A stretch of 64,000 nucleotides of DNA from Daldinia sp. FL1419. Lineage: Eukaryota > Ascomycota > Sordariomycetes > Xylariales > Hypoxylaceae. The stretch lies in the NCBI GenBank assembly GCA_025201765.1, contig MU623404.1, positions 124,001 through 188,000 on the forward strand. The letters are read 5' to 3'. This document shows positions 23,482-34,779 of this stretch, one piece after another. The notes under the pieces are model-generated. The model was not told the origin of the DNA and made no database searches. It saw only the letters and a program-made list of their open reading frames with translations. Each line of letters starts with the position of its first letter. The stretch's first letter is position 1. Both the position numbers and the translations under genes were made by a program.

Positions 23482-26400
23482 ATGGCACATCCAAGCAAAC
23501 GAAAGCGAGGAGACATCCGTAAAATCCCTTTACACGACGAGCCGCCTTTGAAAAAAGGGAGGATAGCTCCCGAAAGCAATCAAAGGCCAGCACCTAAGCA
23601 AGTTCAACACGTGGTTCTTAATCGATTCTATCCTCAAGTACTAACGTTACGTAACTACGTCCTCTCGAAGCTACCCACTACGTCTAGGCTTAGAAAAAAG
23701 AAGGTCGCTACTGTCGGCGTAGATGATAATGCTCCAGGGTCGTCTCTCTCCGATCTGGAGCGATCTTTAGGGACGCTACTTGATGACACGCTCATTGGCG
23801 TACAGGTCATATCACAAAGTCCGGAAGATGATCACTTAGAAGGATGGAAGACCTTTTCTCAGAAAGGGGACGAGTCCTATGTCACACTATCTAATGGTGT
23901 TACCGGTTTTGTTGAGACACAATCACTTGTACGACCCAAGCTTCTCTCTTAGTAGTCAATTATACATTTCAGCCGTGGTCTTGCAGACAAGCTAATACAA
24001 GAGAAGATTGTAGAGTATGTTGTAAGAACGATATTCTCTAGAGACAAGTCTGCCACATGGCCAAAGCATTTACTTTGCGACGGCTACAGTAGAGGTCGTG
24101 GGTTAGGGATACGTGCATTCCGGTCCAACCCTCATGTCGAGACGTTGAAGCAGTCACCATGGCCACAGCTTCTTGCCCTAATGGGCGACTCGGCCGAACA
24201 TATCATGATAAACCTACTCCTTGACTGTGCTATATTTGTGCCTCTGAAAGCGGGGTTGAACAACTTATGTCAGATTAGCGGTAAGTGGTATGGTTCCTCA
24301 GTAAGGGGGACCCTACGTGTTAATCTGAAGCCAGGAAAACCATTGCCAGATGCTGAATTGCTCACCCAGGAGAAATATGGGGATCTACCGGGTAGCTGCG
24401 TTGTAAAATCTCCATCAGAGATTATCTTCGTCCGTAACCGCATGCTCTATGCCAAAGCTTCTCTGAACGCACACGGAGTTGTGCACTTTGGTTTAAGGCA
24501 TATTCGTAAGGCGCTCACCATTTCGTAACCAGGAGGCTACTAACGATGACAGATGTATTGAATCGGTCGTTATATAACCATCCCGATAAAGTAAGAGAAC
24601 AGTCGGCCGAGGCCAGACTGCGAATGACGCTACAGAATGAAGCCCATACCCTACGAGTTATGATGTACATCTTCCCTCGCCAATTTGGGCTTCACAATGT
24701 GTTTACTTCCAAAATCAATTTCAAGGAGACCTCTCAGCGATTAAAAGATTATACCCTTCGAGAAGAGGAAATTTTCGAAAAGTTTGGCCGCCTTAACGAG
24801 CCCACCACCCGGGTCAAGATACCCAAAAGACTAAGGGGCACTGCGACGGAATTAGTACGAAAGACGCAAATTTTGCACCAACGCTGCTCTTACTCAAAAC
24901 TCCTCCAGCATCATTGTCCAGTAAGTAGGTACATGGAATCAAGTTGACATCGGTAACACCACTAATTTGTCTCGAAGCTTCATGCTTCCCTTAGTCACCA
25001 AGAATTTGGGTCGACTGAAGCCATCGCTGGTCGTAAATCCTCGCGCAAGGCAGTTGTGTTAAGGAAAAAGAAGGCTACTCAGTCTTCTCCGCCACAAAAG
25101 GATTCAATATCATCTGTCTTTGATTTAGCAACTCCACCGACAAAGGTCTCTACCTTCTGTCAGGCGGTTTTGAAAAAGATCGTGCCTAACGGGTTCTGGG
25201 GCACTGGGGATGTTGCTCAACATAATGAGGATATATTTCTCAGAAAAGTAAACCAATTCATATTATTGAGGCGTTTCGAGAGCATGCAGCTTCATGAAGT
25301 GATACAAGGGATGAAAGTTAGTATTATAGACCCGTTCCAAGTCAAGAATCGGTGTATCTGACAATCAAAGTTGACCGAGATAGACTGGCTTGCGCCGCCT
25401 CGACTCCGTTTGAACAAAACTTCTCAGACCGACATACAGAAACGCCACGAGCTCTTCAGTGAATTTCTCTACTTCATATTCGATTCACTTTTAATACCTC
25501 TCATTCGCAGTCACTTCTATGTTACGGAATCGAACTCTCATAAGTATAAGCTATTTTTCTTTCGCCATGATATTTGGCGTTATGTAGCAGAGCCCGCGAT
25601 GGTATCTTTAAAAGCCAAGATGTTTTCCGAAATTAACCTCTCCCGAGCCCAGCAAATTCTCAACTCCCGCGCTCTTGGATTCAGTCAGGTCCGTCTATTA
25701 CCGAAAGAGACTGGCATGCGGCCAATTATGAATCTGCGCAAAAGGGTTGTCCTTCAGGGGAAGTCGAAGGCACTGGGACCCGGAATCAATAAGATTCTGG
25801 CACCAGCACACACGATACTTCAACTAGAAAAAGTATGGCATCTCATTCATATAAAAGCCCAAATCGCTAACCCGAGCAGACTATGAACCCACAGAAACTA
25901 GGAGCCACCTTATTTTCAGTAGGAGATATTTATAAGCGTGTGAAGCCCTTCAAGTTCAGAACGGCCAAGCCTGGGGTGAAGTTTTATTTTGCAAAAGTTG
26001 ATGTGCAGGCTGCTTTCGACACCATTCCTCAAGCGGCTATCGTCAGTTTGCTTGCCTCTATCCCCCAACAACGCCAATACAAAGTATTGACGTACGCTGA
26101 GGTTGCGTCAAACATAGCAAGCGAAGCAGGTATCAAATCCAAATCGAATCCCGTGAAGAAATGGCCTTCTACAGCAATAAGCGACCACGATGATTCTACG
26201 TTCATAGAGCATCTCGAGTCCGAGTGGGCAACTAATAAAAGAAATACTGTATTCGTTGATAGGTGGAAGAAGCATTACGACACCAACGAGTTGCTTCGGC
26301 TTGTGGCTTCACACATCCAGCAAAATCTCGTCAAGATTGGGAAAAAGTTCTATAGGCAGAGAGAAGGTATTCCACAAGGATCCATATTGTCTTCTACTCT

Positions 26401-27453
26401 CTGCAACTACTTCTACGCTGACCTTGAAATCCATGTTCTATCCTTTCTCGACTCGGATGATTGCTTACTCCTACGACTTATTGACGATTTTCTCCTCGTC
26501 ACTACGGACAAGCAGAAAGCCGTTCGCTTCGTGGAGACTATGCATCGGGGTGTTCCAGAATACGGAGTAGTTGTCAACCACCGAAAAACTCTTGTAAACT
26601 TTGATATGAAGGTCAATGACGAGCCCGTCTTGAAGTTGAGCCCGGGTCAGCTATTCCCCTACTGTGGCACTACGATCGATTGTAAGACACTTGATATATC
26701 TCGTAACCGAGAAAAGGAGCAGGAGATAGGTAAGAATCAAGCGAGCCTTGTTTGCATTTACAAACTAATATTATCTAGCTATTTACAACTCCCTCACTGT
26801 TGAGTTCTCACGTGCTCCAGGACAAATGTTCCAGCGAAGAATATTTAGTAAGACATTTTCGATTATGATGGGAGTATAAAACTAACGTATTGCATAGATG
26901 CGTTCAGGATCCAAAGTCATCTCATGTTTTTTGACTCAGAGCTTAACTCAACCGATACTATACTAAAAAATATATACAATGCCTTTTGCGAGACGGCTAC
27001 CAAAATGTGGGCATACGCCCGCTGCCTGCCGGTGCAAAAGCAACCATCGTCAGCGCTCGTCATTCGTAAGTTCAAACCAGACTAACCTCGCTAAAATGTG
27101 AATATAGTGTTTCATAGCAGGCTGACGACATGCTTTAGGGACGATATTGAAATTAGTTGATACGGCCTTCCTACTTTTCGTAAGCAAAACGCGCAAAATT
27201 CGGTTCCCGGGCTATACATGCGACGTCAAGAAACCTGAGGTATCTTGGTAAGTGTTAAGCTACCGTAAGTATTGCATGATTCTTACATGTATCTTATAGG
27301 CTCGCGTTTAATGCCTTCCGTAAGGTGTTTGAGCGAAGGCAATCCAAGTATAATGCAGTACTTAGCTGGCTTAAGGCCGGGATAAAGAAGCTTGATGGAA
27401 ATAAGGAGATCCGCCATAGGCGAGTAAATCAAGTTACCCTCAATATGACTTGA
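23482..27453 (+). CDS. tert: Telomerase reverse transcriptase catalytic subunit
   Basis: Eleven exons give 1141 aa: 23482-23928, 23992-24280, 24335-24505, 24553-24920, 24978-25316, 25371-25832, 25880-26729, 26779-26847, 26898-27065, 27139-27247 and 27300-27453. All ten introns are 47-73 bp. The protein extends telomeres by copying the telomerase RNA template. Visible in order are a TEN-like N-terminus (LNRFYPQVLTLRNY); the RNA-binding region with MYIFPRQFGLHNVF, PKRLRG and the T motif (FCQAVLKKIVPNGFWG, LRRFESMQLHEVIQGMK); RT motifs 1 and 2 (KLFFFRHDIWRYVAEPA, VRLLPKETGMRPIMNLR); motif A (FAKVDVQAAFD, catalytic Asp about 733); motif B (REGIPQGSILSSTLCN); motif C (LRLIDDFLLVT, Asp 894/895); motif E (FPYCGTTID); and a C-terminal extension. 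All catalytic aspartates are present and no frame is broken, so the gene looks functional. The first intron's acceptor (AAG at 23991) is the least certain junction. Confidence 0.95.
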
Positions 27454-27620
27454 TAGAACCTCAGCCTCGTGTATTTCTAGTTGCAGACCTACGCATCCAA
27501 CCAAGTAATCCAAATACTAATCAAGATGCTCCATTACCCTGATACCGTCTATAACCAGTCCATTCTATATGCATCGCGCCGTGCCATGTTGTCTATCATC
27601 TTAAGTTAAATCCTAAACGC

Positions 27621-29517
27621 TTAGATCCCAAACCCGCTATCCCACCAATGCTTCCCTTGGTACCACTTTGGCCAGAAATCCTTTTCGTACCTCCACACGC
27701 GATGGTCCTGCGCCGGACCATACCCTAACCACCTAACCACGGAAACAGGCACCGGCTCAAAGAGCCATAACCCACAGCGTCCGAAATCGTCTATCAGCGC
27801 CCAGCTCGTCAACCACATCCACCCCAGCACGAAAACGAAATTCCCTGACCGTCTAACCCGCCGCGGTAGTCGGCGTATCAGCTTCCCAAAAACGGTTCGC
27901 GCCAACCATCTCTGCACCGTCGACCCCACGCCCGCAAGCAGGAAAAACAGCGGCGGAAGCCACCACTTCGTCCTATTGGGCACGGTACTCCAACTCCCGG
28001 AGGCATGCAAGAAGCCCGACTGAACAAAGGCGAGGGCAAACGCGGCGAGGTTCTGCCCCGCCGACCCAGGCGCCACGTATCCGTTTCTCAGGAGCCAGTT
28101 CGTCGGGGCGGAGAACCCGAACCGGAACGTCTGGTGCCACCAACTACCCCAAAACCCGGCCAGCCCCCGATCCAGGACCTGGGCGAAAGACCCGGTGGTG
28201 GAGGGGAGGTGCCAGGGGTGAGTGCGGAAGCGCAGGATCTGCGGGTGCGGGGGGAGGAGCGCGAGGGACAGGGCGCCGAAGGCGAAGACTAGTTGCAGCG
28301 CGGACAGGACGCCGAAGAAGGAGAGGGCGGTGCGTTGGGCGGAGAGGAGGAGCGGGGGGAGGGAGGATAGGTGTGGGGGCAGGGGGATTAGGTCCTCGTG
28401 CTCGGGGCCGAGGATGAAGTACGGGTCGGCGGTCATGTGCACCGCGCAGAAGTCTACTATGAGATAATTCGGGAGGACGTCCCGGAAGAAACGCGTGACG
28501 AAGAGGGATTTGTAACTGAGCTGCCGGGTGTAGCCCTGTTTGCTACGGTGGGGGACCACGGTGGATAGGGGCAGTTGGTACCCGTTGATGGTTGGAGGAA
28601 GGTCGTAGGGGGGCAGGCAGGGGATTGCCCAGTTCCAGCCTTGGGGTGAGACGTTAGTCGTTTCTCTATAGAGACGTGCTTAAGATCGTCTTACCTGTCA
28701 TCCGGAAAGAGCTGCAGATGTCAAACGCCCAGTCCAGTCGAGTCCAGAGGGGGGCATCGGCGGGGTAGTCTTGCCAGTAGTATTCGAATTCCTGCTCTGC
28801 TCCCAGCTTTCCGAGCTCGGTGAATATTTCGTTGTCATTTTGACATTTCCGCAGCGAAGGTACAGCGTCTAAGAGCAACTTCCTTGATTCCTCTGACAGC
28901 TCGGTCTGTCCCGGGGCTGTTTCCGGTGCGGCAGCCTCGTCTTGCTTTTCCTTGCGGCTATGAGCCGAGACGTTGCCGTTGCCGTTGCCATTATGACGAT
29001 TTAGTTTTAGACTAGTTGCACTCGCAGCGTCTACTTTCCCGTTAGAGTCCTTGGTTTTCTGATTTGTATGTCTATTCTCCGGTGGCAATGTCGAAGAAAC
29101 ACACGATTCCTTCTTCCGGTTACTCCCCGCATCTCGATCCTTTTTCTTCCTTCTCACTTCGACCCGTTTAGCTTCCCACTGCGGCTTCGTCCAAACTAGC
29201 AAAGTAAAATTCCATACGATACCCCAAGCACCGATAAGCCCGGCACCGTAAGCAGACGCAAAGTTGTGGCTCGAGACGTGGAGTATCATATAAATATTAA
29301 AAGCCACGGTACAAGCGAGGACAAGCCATCTAGCCCGGTATAACCACGGTCTGTTTTTATGCGGTATGGCCAGATAAATGATCGGTATAAACCAGTACCC
29401 GAGCAAGTAAAGAGGGACCAAGAAAGGTTTCTTAGTGCCGGCTAAGACGTCTTCGTGAAACTTGGCGCGGTAGATATCTCGGAAGGCCGATGCTATATCT
29501 GCATCTTGCTGAGCCAT
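27621..29517 (-). CDS. Wax-synthase-type MBOAT acyltransferase, polytopic membrane protein
   Basis: Two exons, 28695-29517 and 27621-28639, give 613 aa; the 55-bp intron has a GTAAGA donor, a CTAAC branch site and an AAG acceptor. Hydrophobic segments cluster at aa 30-120 and again throughout the C-terminal half, separated by a Lys/Asn-rich disordered loop of about 120 residues. The C-terminal half carries the wax-synthase-domain signature FWGSWWHQTFRF and, later, FLHASG with the probable catalytic His. Such fungal proteins transfer acyl groups to hydroxyls in ER membranes and are often found with terpenoid or trichothecene pathways. Here the neighbours are housekeeping genes, so the substrate cannot be guessed. 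The gene lies tail to tail with TERT, 167 bp apart. Exon 2 is clearly richer in GC than exon 1. Confidence 0.82.
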
Positions 29518-30519
29518 ACCTCAGCGGCCCGGCAAGATAAACTTCTTTTTAAGCTCTTGCTCTGCAGATATGCATCGCTTTCTTTAAGCAAGAACGTCGA
29601 CTCTTAGTTATGGTACCTGAGTCTATAGGCAGGTATTCTTGCGGTAGTTAACCCCCGGCTTAATACTCAACTCCCCTGCATGTAGAAAAAAGGGAAAGCA
29701 AAAGCCTGTCTGTTTCCCGAGGCAAGAGATATTTCCAAAAAAAGACAAAACTTTGTATTATTAGCCTAGAAAAAAGAAAAAAAAGAAAAGAAAATCTCGG
29801 ATACGAGATTTCATTGACGTAGTTGTACACATTACACATGTGTCTCTCATTGTCTTGCGTACTTTGTACCATTTTTCGAAGGGTCCTGACGACTAACATA
29901 TGATAGGTGGATCAGCGGCTTGTGGTTTGGCCGCTAGACCGCAACGGTATAAGAGCTAACGGGCTTTAAGCTCCTGACAGTGACGTCAAAAACCCAGTGC
30001 CGTGGGAAATACGCTTGGATCTACCTGGCTTACTAGGTACCTATGGATATCTCCCGAAACTCTTTTCTTTTCCAAGCACATCATCTTTCCTGTTCCTGGT
30101 CGCTGCAAGATATCCCATCTGTGTGTTAGGTACCTACCTATCCATGCTCGCATGCCGGACGTGTAGGCTACCCCTGCGAGACGATTCGATGCATGCGACG
30201 CTGAACGCTCCGATTAGGACATGCCGGACATGTCAAGCGTGGGGGTTCTCTATGTTGCAGCAGAATGTCAAGTATCATAATGGCTACTATAGACGATATC
30301 TACTTCACTACCTAATAGCGTATTCTGTTGAAATATCTTTCCATTTCATAAACTCCGTCTTGGATATTAGGTATAGCTGTTCCTCATCCCATTCATCATT
30401 AGGTAGAAATATTCGTAAATCATTGGCAAATTTGTACGACGCTATAAACCACCGCCTTCCAGTAATGCAACTCTATTCGATGCCTTCGCTACCCGTAACT
30501 CCCAAACAGAAACCCTCTC
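29518..30519. other. Intergenic spacer
   Basis: The 5' flank of the MBOAT gene on the left and the 3' flank of the small membrane protein gene on the right. Poly-A-rich patches lie near 29760-29795 and TACCTA-type palindromes near 30028 and 30130. The plus-strand frame at 29997-30533 has no recognisable domain and is probably chance. Confidence 0.45.
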
Positions 30520-31100
30520 CTATGTATGAGTAAAGGCCATATTGCCAACTCGGCTTGAAAGCCAAGCCAGGACCTCTGCGCTCAAACGCCAAAACACCCA
30601 GATCGCAAAAAGCACTACAACGCCTAGTCCGAGCAGGACGGTACGTTGCATCTCAAAAGCGTCCACGGTCTCCATCTTCATGAGCTTCTTTTGCTTCGTG
30701 TGGTAATACCATCGCTCCCCGCTGCCGGTGCTATTCGGTGCAGCGCCCTGTTTCTTGCGGTCGACCCATCCATACGGATGCGGGCTAAACAGCAACCTGT
30801 CCAGCCACGACGGCAGCAACCAAGCCGGAATTTGACTATACCGTTCGGAATGTTCTTGGATGCGCTTATCGTGGTAGTGGCAGTCGACGAGGTATAGCGA
30901 TAGGAGGAAGGAGACGAAGTGGACGGGGGTCATGATAGCCTGTATTATCTATACTATTAGCTGGCATCCGACAAAGAAAGTCTATAGACTTTCAGATCTT
31001 TTCGGGTGAATGAAAGCAGCTGAGCTTAACTTACCTGATACAGGCTCGACGACGGTTTAGCCCCGCCAGTTTCGGTACGAGACACTGTCTTGGGCTCCAT
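30520..31100 (-). CDS. Small conserved-looking membrane protein of unknown function
   Basis: Two exons, 31035-31100 and 30520-30939, give 161 aa. The 95-bp intron has a GTAAGT donor and an ACAG acceptor, and splicing adds a hydrophilic N-terminus (MEPKTVSRTETGG...) to the frame. I do not recognise the family. The protein has a hydrophobic segment just after the N-terminus (HFVSFLLSLYLVD) and a second, longer one near the C-terminus (VLLGLGVVVLFAIWVFW). Between them is a Trp/Pro-rich loop with WLLPSWLDRLLFSPHPYGW and a basic patch (YHTKQKKLMKM). That layout suggests a two-pass membrane protein with a membrane-proximal amphipathic loop. The motif-like loop and clean splice junction argue for a real gene; function is unknown. 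Confidence 0.65.
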
Positions 31101-31858
31101 GCTTTGCCTCACGTATAAATGCCGAAATATGTTGAATAATAGTTGCGTTAAGTCCGGGAGAATACCTAGGTATGTATCTAAGTTTATTTCACACTGGACC
31201 TTATCGTAGATTTAAGAAGATAAAAAGATTAAAAAGATTAAAAAAGACTAATAAAAAAGAGGGAAAAGAGGTGAGCAGCTCGAAAAGCTCGGGACCCTTG
31301 GGACCCTCCCCAAACTCTAATTTCCATTGGATACGAAGCCCCCGGCGACGTGACCTGTCAGTGTTGGTTTACTGTCTCATTCGAACCATCCCAAACCACC
31401 GATCGACCGTTTCTCCCGCGCGACCCGCGCCGCTCCGGCTTGCGTCAGCAATGGGCTATGGGCGCACTAAAAAAGGGCAAAGCCACGGGGAATTCATAAT
31501 AACTAAGCCTCCCGTCTACGCTGCCCATGCTGCCCATGCTGCCCATGTTCCCATGAATGTAAGTAACTGTTTCTAGCAAAGTCCCCTACGTTAGTCTTTT
31601 GAATATCCAACTTTTATCGGACGGGGAATTTTATTCGGGAACCATGGTTACCTAGGCCAAGATTGCCTAGAGAGCCCAAAGAGCCTAACCTAGATCTATG
31701 GGCATTTTACAAGCGAGATAAACGGTTACTAAGCGGAAGTCTATGCATGCCTCCCTTCCCTCCTGTGCATATGCACAATATAACCTTCTCCAAGAAATGC
31801 TTATCCGCCACCCCTTTAATACCAAGTACAATCCCCCCCCCTTTTTGTTTTGGCCTTT
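31101..31858. other. Spacer between the small membrane protein gene and HIS1
   Basis: Holds the likely promoter of the small membrane protein gene on the left and the HIS1 3' flank on the right. Lys/Arg-rich frames here are low complexity. A run of C at 31831-31840 adjoins a T-rich stretch close to the HIS1 stop codon. Confidence 0.45.
31521..31547 (+). repeat. 9-bp tandem repeat, three perfect copies
   Basis: The unit is CTGCCCATG, repeated three times without a mismatch. Confidence 0.85.
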
Positions 31859-33011
31859 TTAACTTCTAGTGTTTGCAATGTTTAATACCAAGATATCCGT
31901 TGCTCCAACCTTGGTCAACTCGTCCATTATCGGCGCAATCTTCTTCTTTTCAACCATAACGCTGACTGCAACCCAGCCATCCTCTTCTAGAGATGTTACT
32001 GTCGGTGCTCGCTTGCCTGGCGCAATCTTGGTTGCCGCCAAGAGTCCTGACCTCTCAACATTGTATTGACAAAGGACGTATTTTTGGGCCGTGATGACAC
32101 CGCGGATTCGGGCAGCAATTAGGTCTACGAGTTCTGGGTTAGAAGGCTTTCGCGACTTGATCAAAATGGCCGTCGTCTCGACAACGGTATCAATTGGTTT
32201 AAGACCCGCGGCCTTCATTGTTTCCCCGGATTCTGTTACTGTTAGCCCTGAACAAGCTAGCCCCTTACGGAAGACTTTATATGGACAAACTTACCGACAA
32301 GGTCGACGATCCCGTCTGCTACACCGAGGGCGCAAGCTGCTTCGACACTACCACTCAGCTCGATAATCTTCGTCTGGAGCTTATCGGAGAATTTGACGGG
32401 AGTGCCGTTAGCCTCTTTTGCTGCTTCTTCTTCCAATTCGAGGTTGGCAAAGTACTTGTACGCCAAGTGGACAAAGCTGGTGCCGATATTCTTTCCAATC
32501 AAGTCTTTAGGCGAGTTGTAGGTGCCCTTATCAGGTACCTGAACCTGTAGCTTGCAACCTCCGAATCCCAGATCTAACACGGTTTCGATTCCTGACCCTT
32601 TCGAGTTTCGTTCAGTCTCTTCCTCTGGGGTAATCTCCCCCGAAAACCTGCGTGCCTGGTGCAACGCGCGGAGACCAGCATCGTGTTCCTGTACTTGGTC
32701 GTATCCTGTTATTCCTAGGTCAACTTGGCCTTCGCCGACGAAGGTAGGTATGTCGGCTGCCGGGAGGAAGATGAGAGCAATAGGAAGGTTTTTGACCAGG
32801 GCTATATCAAGTCGGTTCTCTCGTCTGAACTGAATATCGGCACCTTCTAACAAGTTAAGAGTGGCCTGATTAAGTCGTCCCTCTGTCTCGTGAATTAGTC
32901 CTTTACAGTCCAGCCGGCCTGTTTCAAGGTTAGTTAAAGAAACTTACTCTTGGGAACAGCAAATAATAGCCGGCCTTCTAGGCTAGTAACGATGGGCAAA
33001 ACGTTAGCCAT
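31859..33011 (-). CDS. HIS1: ATP phosphoribosyltransferase, first step of histidine synthesis
   Basis: Three exons, 32948-33011, 32295-32882 and 31859-32232, give 341 aa; introns are 65 and 62 bp. The enzyme joins ATP to PRPP to make phosphoribosyl-ATP. The N-terminal exon reads MANVLPIVTSLEGRLLFAVPK and the next starts with KGRLNQATLNLLEGADIQFRR, the hallmark start of HisG. Further signatures are FLPAADIPTFVGEGQVDLGITG, GTSFVHLAYKYF and ELSGSVEAACALGVADGIVDLV. The ACT-like C-terminal domain with GWVAVSVMVEKKKIAPIMDEL is the feedback (histidine-binding) module of the long-form enzyme. An insertion of about 25 residues (SGEITPEEETERNSKG region) makes it longer than the yeast protein. An earlier AG in intron 1 would also be in frame but would leave only a 29-bp intron and destroy the KKGRL motif. 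Confidence 0.96.
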
Positions 33012-34779
33012 GATGATAGGTAATGCTAGACAAGTTGGGGTTCGCCTATATCTGAGAAGACGACTCGAAACGACTCGGGGGGGACGAACTGGTTAACTAG
33101 ATCCATGATTGCGTGATGGGCGGCGCGTGGCACGGGACAAGCTCTGAGGAGAGATGCAAGTTGAGGATAGTTGCAGTATGGGGCTTGCTGAACGGCCGCG
33201 GATTCGTACAGATTCGTGCAGGTAATTAATTATATTATAAACAGGCCAATTGGATAGGTTTACGTCCACTCTGCCTGCAATATTAATGGTTTCCTTGCCG
33301 CGACGTTTCCCTTGGTGGCCTTTCTAGTAGATTATAATTCCCTTGCTTCAGTGAAGAAACCACGGATGGCGCTTGTAAAAATGGGTTAAAATCTACGACA
33401 ATTGACCCCACGTTCCTGAATCGGAGCTTCCATTTCGTTGTCATCTTACTAATGGCGGGGCAATGATACCTATTTGCATAGGTACTAATCCCTATTCGAA
33501 GAATTCACTTAACCACCAAAATCCTGCCTTGAATATCAACGTGGCCTCCGTACACGACACCGGTAGGATGACGGGATCCTATACTGCATTAACCTTATTA
33601 TTTAGTATGCTATATTGCTGCAGATAATTATATCGAAAACATATTAGCGTGATGCAGACATTCCACCTACCTATTTGGTATCGCTACAGCAGCTGAGCGG
33701 CGCTTCACTTTGCTTAATTTAATAGTACCTAAATGATTCATGTAAAGGGGGCCTCGGAGCCAACCTCCAATGGAATCCAGAAGGTGTGGATACGATACTA
33801 ACTATCTAGGTTAGGTACTTTCAATTCGTACCTAAGCGAACCAACACACTGGGACGCTTGCCGCGATCCGTGGTTGATCTCCCTATGGTAAGTACACCGT
33901 ACTCAAGACTTATTAGGCAACCTTCATAGCACCTACCCGGCCTTCTTGGTGTAATTCTAAATTAAAAGAGCTGCTGCCGCTTACCCGCCATGTACTACGT
34001 TGCAAATAGGCGGCTACTAACGAGTCTGCTTGTATGTATGTAGAGGTTGTTTCAAACGTGAACTTTGGTCAAAGTCTGAAATAATTCATTGTTTGTTCGT
34101 TTTTTTAATCTCTTATATTGAAAGCTACACTAATGTATACCTCGCAAATCAATAATGATATGATGGTTAAGGCCATAATATTTGGTAGAGTGTTACACTG
34201 AGAAAATAGGGAACCGTACCAATTTCTGTTTAAGGAGAAAAGAAAGGAAAAAACGTCAGCGATTTCGCAAACCGTCTCAGTTACTAGGCACATAGGTAAT
34301 ATCAACGTACTTTTCTACCAACGAGAAGCATTAAAATCTCGTGTTTCACAGGAATTGTACAGATTTCATCGTAGTGCCAAGCCACAGTGGATACTCTCCA
34401 ATGATCCACAAACATCCTTGTTCCATGACATTACGGTCTTGGCCCTGCTAATAACTATTAGCTAAACCTCCTAAACTTTACCTATGCATTCATCTCGCAA
34501 GTCCTCACGAGACAAGCCCAGAAAGCCAGCTTCCCCCCTAAGCTTTCTTTTATTTCACCATGGTCGTAACAACGACTAATTAATAATATAAATTAGCCTT
34601 TAGTATCAATAATCTACGAGAATTATCCGTCGAATTATACGTGTACGAAAACCACCAAACTTAGTGACAATTCCAAAAGCTAGTTTTCATATCGGTAGCG
34701 CGTAAGGCTGACAGAGAATATTCAGCGCGAACTCGATAACGACGATCGCCGGGCTCGTAGCCCCTACAGACGGAACAAT
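33012..34779. other. 1.8-kb spacer between HIS1 and the sugar transporter
   Basis: Divergent promoters of both flanking genes should be here. It is AT-rich with no recognisable coding frame and only scattered TACCTA motifs (near 33670 and 33815). Confidence 0.5.

Noticed and set aside
32883..32947. Earlier in-frame acceptor (GAAACAG) in HIS1 intron 1
   Set aside because: It would leave a 29-bp intron, below the size seen anywhere else in the window, and would replace the conserved VPKKGRL.
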